A stretch of DNA of 64,000 nucleotides from Streptomyces sp. WAC05374 (GTDB taxonomy: Bacteria > Actinomycetota > Actinomycetes > Streptomycetales > Streptomycetaceae): positions 496,001 through 560,000 of the forward strand of contig NZ_SMNQ01000001.1 in assembly GCF_004353505.1 (NCBI RefSeq), written 5' to 3'. The translations under genes and the position numbers were made by a program. The stretch's first letter is position 1. The number at the start of each line of letters is the position of its first letter. The notes below the pieces were generated by a model, which saw nothing but the letters and a program-made list of their open reading frames with translations, did not search any database and was not told where the DNA came from. Below, one piece after another: positions 28,823 to 37,011 of this stretch.

Positions 28823-28846
28823 CACGGGTGGGCGACGGGGCCCGTG
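28823..28846. terminator. Short inverted repeat between convergent genes
   Basis: Arms CACGGG (28823-28828) and CCCGTG (28841-28846) flank a 12-base loop in the 68-base gap between the convergent PHP and Nudix genes. It may serve both as a terminator; the stem is short. Confidence 0.35.
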
Positions 28847-28857
28847 TGTCGCCGGGG

Positions 28858-29370
28858 TCATCCGGTGACGGGGTTCCACACGCGCACGGTGCCCTTGGGG
28901 ACGTGGCCGAGGTCGATCGGCACCGCGGGCGGACCGTCCCTTCGCAGGCCGGCCGGCAGTCCCGGGAGCTGCGGCGGCCACAACGGCTCCGTGTCACCGA
29001 TCACGTCGTCCGGCGTCCACCATCGCCAGCGCAGGATCCGGTCCGCCATGTGCGAGGCGGTGAGGTCGCCGACCCGGTCCCGGCGGGGAGCATGCGCGAG
29101 GTGGATGTGCTCGTGCTGCCGGACCGGGACTCCGGCCCGGGTGACGTCGTGTTCCCACAAGCAGAACAGGGGGCCGACCTCGGTGTCCGTCCACCCGGTC
29201 TCCTCGCGCGACTCGCGCTCGGCCGCCCGCGGCGGTGTCTCGCCGGGGTCCGTCCCGCCGCCCGGCATCGCCCCGTGGGCCCCGACTTCCTCGTTGTCGT
29301 ACCGGAGCAGGAAGATCGCCCCGGACGGGTCCAGGACCGCGACTCTCGCTGCTTGTCCGGGTATCCGCAT
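28858..29370 (-). CDS. Nudix hydrolase
   Basis: A 170-residue hydrolase of nucleoside-diphosphate-linked compounds. The full Nudix box GGTDPGET...RESREETGW (Gx5Ex7REUxEExGU) starts near residue 40 and carries the magnesium-binding glutamates. The preceding strand VAVLDPSGAIFLLRYDNEE and the ending FRWWTPDDV-like segment (RWRWWTPDDVIGD) fit the family. ATG 29370 is chosen because homology begins here; ATG 29409 would add 13 residues. Neither has a strong ribosome binding site. Confidence 0.9.
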   Translation of the reverse strand: MRIPGQAARVAVLDPSGAIFLLRYDNEEVGAHGAMPGGGTDPGETPPRAAERESREETGWTDTEVGPLFCLWEHDVTRAGVPVRQHEHIHLAHAPRRDRVGDLTASHMADRILRWRWWTPDDVIGDTEPLWPPQLPGLPAGLRRDGPPAVPIDLGHVPKGTVRVWNPVTG

Positions 29371-29809
29371 CGCGCCGGCCTGCCAGGGCCGAACGCCGCT
29401 GTCCATCATGTCGGCGGCCGGGCATCCGGCCTCGGTCCGGTGGGCACCATGGGCACGGCACGGGGTCCTCCGCGTGAGGGCCCGCCCTATCACGGGGGAC
29501 GTACCGATGCTTCGGTGTGGCGGTCCGGAAGGCCCTGGCTCGACCTTGCGGTATCCACGCGATGCCCGGCAGGACACGCTGCCCGTGCCCTGCGTTGCCC
29601 GTTTCTGGCATGAGGCGTGGACAACGCCCCCCGTAATAGCGGTTTCGCGGACCGCCAGCCCCGGAAGGCGTGCCGATCAACTCGTCCAGGATGCAGCAAT
29701 CCTCCAAGGATTTCTTCTGATGCTTCTTCGGTGAAAAAGCTTCGGCCATCCGCCGGCCGCCGGAGGCCGGAACACCACCCCAAGTGCTCACCCGCGGGCT
29801 CCCGCACGG
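29371..29809. other. Gene-poor interval with locally lower GC
   Basis: No gene can be supported in these 439 bases. Positions about 29630-29750 are clearly less GC-rich than the surroundings, with short A/T runs such as GTGAAAAAGC. Two overlapping minus-strand reading frames run through it, one with a basic start (MAEAFSPKKHQKK). Neither has a ribosome binding site or a recognisable family. It may be a decayed insertion or a long regulatory region. Confidence 0.4.
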
Positions 29810-30856
29810 TCATTCCTCCGCGGCGGCGGCCTCGTCCGCCATGCGGCGCCGCTCGGCGGACAGGGCCCACTGGTAGGCGAGCGCCGCGAGCGTGGGGGCG
29901 CCCCAGCGGGCGCGCAGCACCCCGAGCTCCTTGGTCAGGGTGCGCAGTCCGATGCTCAGGCGCCGGGCGGTGATGCGCTGGTCCACACCGGCCGCCGTGT
30001 CGATGAGGATCTCGCGCTGACGGTGCGTCAGTCCCGCGCCGCCCTCCGGGACGGCCCGCCGCGGGTCGCCGTGCCAGATGTCGGCGCGGCGCCAGGCGTC
30101 CTCGAACCCCTCGGCGATGAACGCCACCAGCGCGCGGTCCATCACGTGCCAGGCGGCGTGCGTGGGGCTGGAGTTGACCACGTGGTCCGGGATGAACGCC
30201 TGGCGCCGGTCGACCACGACACAGCTCTGGAACGAGGCGGCCAGCGTACGGAACTGGGCGCCCAGCGCCGTCAGCCGGGTGACCCGGTCGCGGGTCGCCG
30301 GGTCGTCCCGTTCGCCGTCGCGGTACAGGGTGCGCACGCTCACCCCGCGGGCCAGGGCGCGCGCGTCCCGGGCGAGGGCGGCCTCCATGGCGTCGGCGCC
30401 GCCCGGTCCCAGGGGCTGGGCGGTCAGCAGCTCGCTCTCGGCCTGGCCGACCGCCTCCCCGAGCCGGGCACCGACCTGTTCGGGCTCGGCCAGGAACTCG
30501 CTGCCCGAGCCCGAGCGCCACTTGGCGCGCTCGAAGTGCAGGGCGAGCTCGTCGGCGACGCCGGGCACCGCCGCCATCCGGGTTGCCCGGGCGGCGAGTT
30601 CGCGCAGCCCCTCGTCGAGGCGGCGCCGCCCCGCCTCCTGCGGGTCCAGGGCGACAGGCGCCTCGGGCCGGTCGGGGTCCACCGTGACCAGGCGCCACTC
30701 CAGCAGCTCACGCAGCGCGGCGCCGTCCACCGGGCGCACCGGCTCGCCCCGGGTGATCCCGGCGTACAGGACCTTGGCGGCCTCCGACAGGCCGGCGTGC
30801 TCCCCCGCACCGGCGGACGCGCCGGCATCACCGCGCGCCGCATTGTCCCGCTCCAT
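29810..30856 (-). CDS. LuxR-type helix-turn-helix regulator with TrmB/PLD-like middle region
   Basis: A 348-residue transcription factor. A winged-helix-like N-terminus (about 18-70, LSEAAKVLYAGITRGEPV) is followed by a helical linker and a phospholipase-D-like sensory region (about 115-240). A C-terminal LuxR-type helix-turn-helix (about 275-335) carries LTHRQREILIDTAAGVDQ and ARRLSIGLRTLTKELGVLR. This layout is common in Streptomyces and signals are unknown. ATG 30856 has AAGGG nearby and removes a basic extension. It diverges from the XRE regulator across 212 bases that hold short direct repeats. Confidence 0.88.
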   Translation of the reverse strand: MERDNAARGDAGASAGAGEHAGLSEAAKVLYAGITRGEPVRPVDGAALRELLEWRLVTVDPDRPEAPVALDPQEAGRRRLDEGLRELAARATRMAAVPGVADELALHFERAKWRSGSGSEFLAEPEQVGARLGEAVGQAESELLTAQPLGPGGADAMEAALARDARALARGVSVRTLYRDGERDDPATRDRVTRLTALGAQFRTLAASFQSCVVVDRRQAFIPDHVVNSSPTHAAWHVMDRALVAFIAEGFEDAWRRADIWHGDPRRAVPEGGAGLTHRQREILIDTAAGVDQRITARRLSIGLRTLTKELGVLRARWGAPTLAALAYQWALSAERRRMADEAAAAEE

Positions 30857-30976
30857 CGCCCTTGCCCCCGTTTTACGCCTGCGTGTGTGCGCCGTGCGCA
30901 TGTACGCACCACGCGAATGCTTGATCGCCGGCGCACAACGGGCCAGCGTACCGGTGTGGCCCTTCCGGGGCCCTTT

Positions 30977-31004
30977 CCCGGATGTTCCCGGATGTTCCCG
31001 GAAC
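30977..31004. repeat. Direct repeats CCCGGATGTT and inverted GTTCCCGGAAC
   Basis: CCCGGATGTT occurs at 30977-30986 and 30987-30996, followed by CCCGGAAC. The end of the array forms the interrupted palindrome GTTCCCGGAAC (30994-31004). It lies 65 bases before the XRE regulator start and may be an operator for either divergent regulator. Confidence 0.5.
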
Positions 31005-31068
31005 GGCCCGCGGCACACCACGGCGGCCACGGCACAACCGGCGGCCGCCCCCTCGGGGAAGAAACATC

Positions 31069-31899
31069 ATGGACAAGGTTGCACTGCGTCTCCTGCTCAG
31101 CGAGCGCCGGGCGTCGATCGCGCCGGAGAGCCACGGCCTGTCGCGCCCCACGCGGCAGGGCAGGCGGGCGCGGGGGCTCTCCCAGGCGCAGATCGACCAG
31201 ATCCTGCACCGTGCCCCGGACACCTACGGCCGCCTGGAGTCCGGCCGCTACCCGAACCCTCCGGTGGACCTCCTGCTGGACGTGGCACGGCTGTTCCGCA
31301 TGAACGAGCAGGAGTGGATCGCGCTGTGGCGGTACGCGCTCGGGCAGGACCCGCCCCGCCCGCTGGACTCCCGGTCCGGGGAGGAACTCCCTGGCGTGTG
31401 GCAGGAGATCCTCGACGGCATGTCCCACCCGGCGTACATCAACGACCGCTCCTGGAACCTGCTCGCCCACAACGCCCCCTTCGCGGCCCTCTTCCCGTAC
31501 CGCCGGGTGCCCGCCAACACCATGCGGTGGATGGCCGTCGAGCCGGACGCCCGTACGGTCCTGACGGACTGGGAGACCGCGTGGGCGCCGCTGGTGCTCC
31601 CCCAGTTGCGCGTCGCGCTCGCCGCCGACCCGTCCGACAAGACCCTGTGCGGGATCGAGCAGGACGTCCTGGCCGACCCGGTGGCGGAGCGCCTCTACGA
31701 GTCGGCCAGCGCGTACAGCCCCCTGGACGGCGACGAGCGGCCGCTGCGCCACCCGGAGCTGGGCCACGGGTGGGTGACGATGTGCGCCGCCCAGCCGCTG
31801 GCGGCCCCCGGGTCACGGCTGATCATGCTGGCCTTCCGCCCCGGAGCGCGCCGCCGGCGCGGCCGCCCGCCCGTCCTGCGCGCCCGCGACGCGGAGTGA
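31069..31899 (+). CDS. XRE-family regulator with MmyB-like ligand-binding domain
   Basis: A 276-residue transcription factor. The helix-turn-helix (about 10-80) includes RARGLSQAQIDQIL and the conserved TYGRLESGRYPNPP. The C-terminal MmyB/MltR-type ligand-binding domain (about 100-265) has HPAYINDRSWNLLAHN, NTMRWMAVEPDAR and LRHPELGHGWVTM. Family members bind small hydrophobic molecules and often control a neighbouring oxidoreductase. Here the next gene, 105 bases downstream on the same strand, is a hydroquinone reductase-like protein, a plausible target. ATG 31069 follows GGGGAAG. Confidence 0.92.
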   Translation: MDKVALRLLLSERRASIAPESHGLSRPTRQGRRARGLSQAQIDQILHRAPDTYGRLESGRYPNPPVDLLLDVARLFRMNEQEWIALWRYALGQDPPRPLDSRSGEELPGVWQEILDGMSHPAYINDRSWNLLAHNAPFAALFPYRRVPANTMRWMAVEPDARTVLTDWETAWAPLVLPQLRVALAADPSDKTLCGIEQDVLADPVAERLYESASAYSPLDGDERPLRHPELGHGWVTMCAAQPLAAPGSRLIMLAFRPGARRRRGRPPVLRARDAE

Positions 31900-32003
31900 C
31901 ACGGGGGTGACACCGCCCATGTCGCGGGCCGGGTGTGACGTCCCGGCGGGGAGGGGTACCCGGGCGCGGTACGTCCGTCCTCGTCGCGAGAAGGGCAGGC
32001 ATC

Positions 32004-32987
32004 GTGCGCGATTCCGCCGGGTTCACGCGGTCCGCGAGCCATTTCACGGACCGGATCACCGCCGATGGCCGGGACGGCTGGCCGGTCGAGGCCGGACGGT
32101 ACCGGCTCGTCGTCAGCCGGGCCTGCCCGTGGGCGAGCCGTTCGCTGGTGGTGCGGCGGCTGCTGGGGCTGGAGGACGCCCTGTCCGTCGCCGTGGCCGA
32201 CCCGGTGCAGGACGAGCGGAGCTGGCGCTTCACCCTCGACCCGGACGACCGCGACCCGGTGCTCGGCATCCGGTTCCTGAGCGAGGCGTACCGGGCCAGG
32301 GAGGACGGGTACGACGGCCCCGTGAGCGTCCCGGCGGTCGTCGACGTGCCGAGCGGCCGGCTGGTGACCAACGACTACCAGCGCATCACCCTGGACCTGT
32401 CCACCCAGTGGCGGGAACTGCACCGCGAGGGCGCGCCGGACCTCTACCCGCGGTCGTCGCGCGAGGAGATCGACGAGCGGATGGAGGGCATCTACCAGGA
32501 CGTCAACAACGGCGTGTACAAGGCCGGGTTCGCGAAGGGCCAGGAGGCCTACGACGCGGCGTACGCGCGGCTGTTCGCCAGGCTCGACCAGGTGTCGGAC
32601 CACCTGGCGGGGCAGCGCTATCTGGTCGGCGACACCATCACGGAGGCGGACGTCCGGCTGTTCACCACGCTGGTCCGGTTCGACGCCGTGTACCACGGTC
32701 ACTTCAAGTGCAACCGCAACAAGCTCACGGAGGACCCGGTGCTGTGGGCGTACGCGCGGGACCTGTTCCAGACGCCGGGCTTCGGCGACACGGTGGACTT
32801 CGACCACATCAAGCGGCACTACTACGTGGTCCACGAGGACATCAATCCGACGCGGATCGTGCCCCGTGGCCCGGACCTGCGCGGCTGGCGGACCCCGCAC
32901 CACCGGGAGGAGCTGGGCGGGCGCCCGTTCGGTGACGGAACGCCGCCGCCCCCTCCCCCGTCCGCCGAGGTGGTGCAGCCGTTGTAG
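32004..32987 (+). CDS. Glutathionyl-hydroquinone reductase-family (ECM4/YqjG) protein
   Basis: A 327-residue cytoplasmic protein of the xi-class glutathione transferase family. The active-site motif is RACPWASRS (Cys near 34). The N-terminal thioredoxin-like lobe ends in VPAVVDVPSGRLVTNDY. The C-terminal helical lobe has NNGVYKAGFAKGQEAY and GDTITEADVRLFTTLVRFD. Family members reduce thiol-conjugated hydroquinones. Actinomycetes make mycothiol rather than glutathione, so the natural thiol is probably mycothiol. GTG 32004 follows GAAGGGCAGG. A Pro-rich tail ends the protein. A GGGTAC element 44 bases upstream could be a SigB-like -10. Confidence 0.93.
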   Translation: MRDSAGFTRSASHFTDRITADGRDGWPVEAGRYRLVVSRACPWASRSLVVRRLLGLEDALSVAVADPVQDERSWRFTLDPDDRDPVLGIRFLSEAYRAREDGYDGPVSVPAVVDVPSGRLVTNDYQRITLDLSTQWRELHREGAPDLYPRSSREEIDERMEGIYQDVNNGVYKAGFAKGQEAYDAAYARLFARLDQVSDHLAGQRYLVGDTITEADVRLFTTLVRFDAVYHGHFKCNRNKLTEDPVLWAYARDLFQTPGFGDTVDFDHIKRHYYVVHEDINPTRIVPRGPDLRGWRTPHHREELGGRPFGDGTPPPPPPSAEVVQPL

Positions 32988-33001
32988 CCGCGCGGCCGCC
33001 G

Positions 33002-33080
33002 GTCAGGACGCCATGCGGTGGTGGTGTCAGGACGGCCGCCACGCGGTGGTGCGTCAGGACGCCTGCCACACGGTGGTGGC
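33002..33080. repeat. Triplicated 3' end of the aldehyde dehydrogenase gene
   Basis: Three imperfect copies of a 24-28 base unit (33002-33025, 33026-33052, 33053-33080) each begin GTCAGGACG and end CGGTGGTG. The copy at 33053-33080 holds the last codons and stop of the dehydrogenase; the two others lie beyond the stop and each retain a TGA. Confidence 0.85.
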
Positions 33081-34448
33081 GTTGCAGAACTCCTTGATGC
33101 CGTGCCCGGACAGCTCGCGGCCGTACCCGGACCGCTTCACGCCGCCGAACGGCAGCGCGGGATGCGAGGCGGTCATGCCGTTGACGTACACGCCACCCGC
33201 CTCCAGGTCGCGCACGAACCGCTGGACGTCCGCGTCGTCGCGGGTCCAGACGTTGGAGCTGAGCCCGAAGTAGGTGTCGTTGGCGACCTTCACGGCCTCG
33301 TCGATGTCCGCCACCCGGTAGAGCGTGGCGACCGGCCCGAAGGTCTCCTCCTGGTGGATGCGCATGGCGGGGGTGATGCCGGCCAGGACGGTCGGCTCGT
33401 AGAACCAGCCGCGCGGGTCGCGGCGCTCGGGACGGCGGCCGCCGCACAGGACGGTCGCGCCCTGGCGTACGGCGTCGTCGACGAGCTCCGCCAGGCCGTC
33501 GCGGCCGGCCTCGCTGGCGAGCGGCCCGACGTCGGTGGTCTCCTCCATCGGGTCGCCGACGGTCAGCGCCTCCATGCCCGCCGTGAAGCGCTCGGCGAAG
33601 GCGTCGTACACGTCGGTGTGGACGATGAAGCGTTTGGCGGCGATGCAGGACTGGCCGTTGTTCTGGGCGCGGGCGGTGACGGCGACCTGGGCTGCCTTGT
33701 CCACGTCCGCCGACGGCATCACCACGAACGGGTCGCTGCCGCCGAGCTCCAGGACGGTCTTCTTGATCTCGTCGCCCGCGATGGCGGCGACCGAGCGCCC
33801 GGCCGGTTCGCTGCCGGTGAGGGTGGCGGCGGCGACCCGGTCGTCGCGCAGGATGCCCTCGACGGCGCGGGAGCCGACCAGCAGGGTCTGGAAGACGCCC
33901 TCGGGGTAGCCCGCCCGGCGGAAGAGGTCCTCCAGGTACAGCGCGGTCTGCGGGACGTTCGACGCGTGCTTGAGCAGCCCGACGTTGCCCGCCATGAGCG
34001 CGGGTGCGGCGAACCGGACGACCTGCCAGAGCGGGAAGTTCCACGGCATGACGGCCAGGACCGGCCCGAGCGGGCGGTAGTGCACGCGCGCGTGGGTGGC
34101 GCCCGCGTCCCGCACCTCCGCCTCGGGCGGGTGCTCGTCGGCGAGGAGCCGCTCGGCGTTGGCGGCGTACCAGCGCATGGCCTTCACGCATTTGGCCGCC
34201 TCCGCGCGGGCGGCCGTCAGGGGCTTGCCCATCTCGGTGGTCATGGTGCGGGCGATGTCCTCCTGGTCCGCCTCCAGCAGGCCGGCCGCGCGCTCCAGCA
34301 GCCGGGCCCGGTCGGCGAACGTGGTGGTGCGGTACCCGCGGAAGGCCGCGTCGGCCGCGGCGAGGCACCGCTCGATCCCGTCGGGCGTGAGCTCCTCGAA
34401 GGTCTTGAGCGTCTCGCCGGTGGCGGGGTTGACGGTCGCGATGGGCAT
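33054..34448 (-). CDS. gabD1: Succinate-semialdehyde dehydrogenase (NADP+), GabD1-like
   Basis: A 464-residue aldehyde dehydrogenase oxidising succinate semialdehyde to succinate. The start MPIATVNPATGETLKTF is characteristic of the mycobacterial GabD1 group. Catalytic features are Asn in VMPWNFPLWQ, Glu in LELGGSDPF and the nucleophile Cys in NNGQSCIAAKR; EETFGPVA and the C-terminal PFGGVKRSGYGREL are also present. GTP-like extras are absent. ATG 34448 follows GGAGGA. It diverges from the YihY gene. Its pathway (GABA shunt or a 2-oxoglutarate bypass) is not visible nearby. Confidence 0.93.
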   Translation of the reverse strand: MPIATVNPATGETLKTFEELTPDGIERCLAAADAAFRGYRTTTFADRARLLERAAGLLEADQEDIARTMTTEMGKPLTAARAEAAKCVKAMRWYAANAERLLADEHPPEAEVRDAGATHARVHYRPLGPVLAVMPWNFPLWQVVRFAAPALMAGNVGLLKHASNVPQTALYLEDLFRRAGYPEGVFQTLLVGSRAVEGILRDDRVAAATLTGSEPAGRSVAAIAGDEIKKTVLELGGSDPFVVMPSADVDKAAQVAVTARAQNNGQSCIAAKRFIVHTDVYDAFAERFTAGMEALTVGDPMEETTDVGPLASEAGRDGLAELVDDAVRQGATVLCGGRRPERRDPRGWFYEPTVLAGITPAMRIHQEETFGPVATLYRVADIDEAVKVANDTYFGLSSNVWTRDDADVQRFVRDLEAGGVYVNGMTASHPALPFGGVKRSGYGRELSGHGIKEFCNATTVWQAS

Positions 34449-34545
34449 GGGCGGGTCCTCCTGGGCAGTCGCTGTCTCGACCCTGCCGCCGCGGCCGCGG
34501 TGCCGCAACGCGAGCGGCCGGCGGCCACCGCGGCCCGCGGCGGCG

Positions 34546-34571
34546 GGTTGATTCCCGGCCTTCCGGGTAAC
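34546..34571 (+). promoter_or_regulatory. SigB-like promoter giving a near-leaderless yihY transcript
   Basis: GGTT (34546-34549), 15 bases, then GGGTAAC (34565-34571) fits the Streptomyces SigB pattern GNNT-N14-16-GGGTAC/T with one change. The ATG at 34582 lies 10 bases after the -10 and lacks a ribosome binding site, so the mRNA is probably leaderless. Confidence 0.5.
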
Positions 34572-34581
34572 CCGTGCCGGT

Positions 34582-35640
34582 ATGGCACACACAGGTGACG
34601 AGAAAGACAAAAAGGCGGGGGGGAAGGGCGCGCAGGCTCCTGAGGAGCCCACCGACCTGTCCACCGGCTCCTGGCGGGCGGTCCTCAAGCGGACCGGCAA
34701 GGAGTTCATGGACGACGAGCTGCCGGACCGCGCGGCGGCCCTGACGTATTACGGCGTCCTGTCGATCTTCCCGGCCCTGCTGGTCATGGTGTCGGTGCTG
34801 GGCGTGGTCGGGGAATCGGCGACGCGCGCCGTCCTGGACAATCTCCAGAAGCTCGCGCCCGGCTCGGTCCGGGACATCCTGGGGGACGCGGTGCGCCAGC
34901 TCCAGGACAACCCGGGGGCGAGCGGCGTGGTCGCGGTCGTCAGCCTGGTGGCGGCGATCTGGTCGGCCTCGGGGTACGTGGGCGGGTTCATCCGGACCGC
35001 GAACGCCGTGTACGACCTGCCCGAGGGCCGTCCCGTGTGGAAGCTGACCCCGCTGCGGGTCGGGCTGACCCTGGTGCTGATGCTGCTCCTGCTGATGAGC
35101 GCGGTGATCGTGGTGTTCACCGGTCCCCTCGCGGAGCGGGCGGGCCAGGCCATCGGTCTCGGCGACGAGGCGGTCACGGTGTGGGGCATCGCCAAGTGGC
35201 CGGTGCTGATCATCCTGGTCATCCTGATGATCGCGCTGCTGTTCTGGCGGGCTCCGAACGTCCACGGCCAGGGTTTCCGGTGGGTGAGCCCGGGAAGCGT
35301 GCTGGCGGTGCTGCTGTGGCTGGTGGCGTCGGGTGGTTTCGCGCTGTACGTGGCGAACTTCGGCTCGTACAACAAGACGTACGGGACGCTGGCCGGTGTC
35401 ATCACCTTCCTGATCTGGCTGTGGCTGTCCAACCTCGCCATCCTGCTGGGCCTCGAGCTCGACGCGGAGCTTGCACGGCAGCGAGCGATCAGCGGGGGCA
35501 TGCCGGAGTCGCAGGAGCCCTACGTCGAGCCCAGGGACACCCGCAAGTGGCCCCCGGAGATGTCCCGCAAGCTCTCCCGGAAGAAGTCCCGCCGTCCCGG
35601 GGAGCGGGCGGGCGAGGACTCAGCGGGGGACTCCGGCTGA
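34582..35640 (+). CDS. YihY/BrkB-family membrane protein
   Basis: A 352-residue inner-membrane protein with six predicted membrane segments (about 55-78, 108-130, 152-178, 195-222, 232-256, 265-292). The family signature LPDRAAALTYYGVLSIFPALL marks the first segment, and YNKTYGTLAGVITFLIWLWL the last. A polar N-terminus (1-30) and a basic C-terminal tail (about 300-352) flank the core. The YihY family is often misnamed ribonuclease BN; its function is unknown. No ribosome binding site precedes the ATG. The 3' end is part of a 32-base tandem repeat. Confidence 0.93.
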   Translation: MAHTGDEKDKKAGGKGAQAPEEPTDLSTGSWRAVLKRTGKEFMDDELPDRAAALTYYGVLSIFPALLVMVSVLGVVGESATRAVLDNLQKLAPGSVRDILGDAVRQLQDNPGASGVVAVVSLVAAIWSASGYVGGFIRTANAVYDLPEGRPVWKLTPLRVGLTLVLMLLLLMSAVIVVFTGPLAERAGQAIGLGDEAVTVWGIAKWPVLIILVILMIALLFWRAPNVHGQGFRWVSPGSVLAVLLWLVASGGFALYVANFGSYNKTYGTLAGVITFLIWLWLSNLAILLGLELDAELARQRAISGGMPESQEPYVEPRDTRKWPPEMSRKLSRKKSRRPGERAGEDSAGDSG

Positions 35641-35714
35641 CGGGCGGGGACTCCGCGGGGGACTCCGGCTGACGGACAGGGACACTCCGCGGGGGACTCG
35701 GGCCGGCGGGCGGG
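35617..35714. repeat. 32-base tandem repeat spanning the yihY stop
   Basis: Copies start at 35617, 35649 and 35681; the last has a two-base insertion. Each carries ACTC-GCGGGGGACTC, and the first two include GGCTGACGG with the TGA stop. The first copy encodes the last residues of the protein; the rest are untranslated. Confidence 0.88.
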
Positions 35715-35760
35715 GAGTTCCGGCCGGCGGCCCGACGTCCCGGGCCGGAGGGCGCCCGTG

Positions 35761-37011
35761 TCACGTCCCCGCGTGTGCGGGGGTGACGCGGGCGTCCTCC
35801 AGGTCGTGCAGGAGCTGCTGGAGTTGGGCCACCAGGCCGCCGACCGATGTGGCGGTCTCGTCGTCCTGCCCGGCGAGCCTGGCCTTCAGGCGCCGGTGGG
35901 CCGCCCAGGCCCGCTGGAGGGCCTCGTCCCGGCGGTCCCCGTCCGGGCCCCCGGCCTCCCGGTCTCCGTCGCCCGCCCGGCCGGTGCCGGTGCCGGCTCC
36001 CGGGCGGGTTCCGGCCGCGGCAGTGGTACCGGTCGGTGCGCCCAGCTCCGCGTGGTCCGCGTCGCACACGTCCGCGAGGGCGTGCAGCAGCGGCGGTACG
36101 TCGCCGAGGACCGAGTCGGGCGGCGGCCTGAGCCGGGGGCTGTCGCCCGCCGCCTCGGCGAGCGTCCGGGTGAGCGCGGTCAGATGGTCGGCCACGCTCT
36201 CCCACGCCGCGTCCCACTGCGTGGACGGCAGAGCGGGTCCGGGGCGGCGGATGCGGCGCCCCGCCGGGTTGAGGCGGAGGCTCTCCCGGGTCCACAGGCG
36301 GGCGTTGCGCAGGTCGCCGATGCGCTGCGGCAGCCGGCGGACGCGTGCGTGCCACTGCTGGGCCGTCTGCCGGTCGTAGCCGCGCTCCATCTCGCCGGCC
36401 ATCGTCCGCAGCAGCTCCGCCCCGTCCCGGGGCAGCCGGCACAGCGACTCGTGGGCGTGGCGCAGGTGGACCGGCGGCAGGACCAGGGCGTTGACGCCGA
36501 TGCCGATGACCGCGCCGAGGAGCGTCTCCAGCAGCCGGTGCAGGATGTCGAAGCCGCTGAACGAGCCGTGGACCAGGACGAACAGCGCCGTGGTGGAGGC
36601 GTAGACGCCCTGGTCCTCGAAGCGGGAGTAGTTGCCGAGCAGGGCGGTGACGGGCAGCACGATCGCCATCGCCGCCATGGTGTTTCCGGTCAGTCCGGCG
36701 GCCGCCGCCGCCAGCACGGTGCCGGCGGCGATGAGGACGACCTGCTGGACGCCGGTCCGGACGGAGCGGTAGACGGTGCTCTGCACGAGCGCGACCGCCG
36801 TCCAGGGCGCCATCAGCGCCAGCGGGGCGTTCCACCACCAGCCGGCCACCGCCCAGGCGAGGATGGCGGCGCCGGCGGCCTTGACGGCCTGTATGCCCAT
36901 GTCCCGCTCGGGTCCCGGGCCGGTCAGGGCCCGTCGTACGGACCGGCCCACCGCCGCGGCCTCCCAGCCCGCCCGGCGCCACAGCTCTCGTATGTGGGCC
37001 GCCGGGGTCAC
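35761..37011 (-). CDS. FUSC/aromatic-acid-exporter-family membrane protein
   Basis: A 416-residue protein. Residues about 28-175 hold a block of five or six membrane segments of the FUSC/ArAE type (GIQAVKAAGAAILAWAVAGWW, PWTAVALVQSTVYRSVRTG, LVHGSFSGFDILHRLLETLLGA). The cytoplasmic C-terminal half is helical and charged with a Gly/Thr-rich insert near 340. Only one FUSC half is present, so a dimer is expected. GTG 37011 overlaps the stop of the SDR gene (GTGA), indicating coupled expression. The substrate is unknown. Confidence 0.88.
   Translation of the reverse strand: MTPAAHIRELWRRAGWEAAAVGRSVRRALTGPGPERDMGIQAVKAAGAAILAWAVAGWWWNAPLALMAPWTAVALVQSTVYRSVRTGVQQVVLIAAGTVLAAAAAGLTGNTMAAMAIVLPVTALLGNYSRFEDQGVYASTTALFVLVHGSFSGFDILHRLLETLLGAVIGIGVNALVLPPVHLRHAHESLCRLPRDGAELLRTMAGEMERGYDRQTAQQWHARVRRLPQRIGDLRNARLWTRESLRLNPAGRRIRRPGPALPSTQWDAAWESVADHLTALTRTLAEAAGDSPRLRPPPDSVLGDVPPLLHALADVCDADHAELGAPTGTTAAAGTRPGAGTGTGRAGDGDREAGGPDGDRRDEALQRAWAAHRRLKARLAGQDDETATSVGGLVAQLQQLLHDLEDARVTPAHAGT

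Noticed and set aside
28994..29791. 265-codon minus-strand gene starting in the low-GC interval
   Set aside because: It overlaps the Nudix gene in another frame, lacks a ribosome binding site and shows no family.
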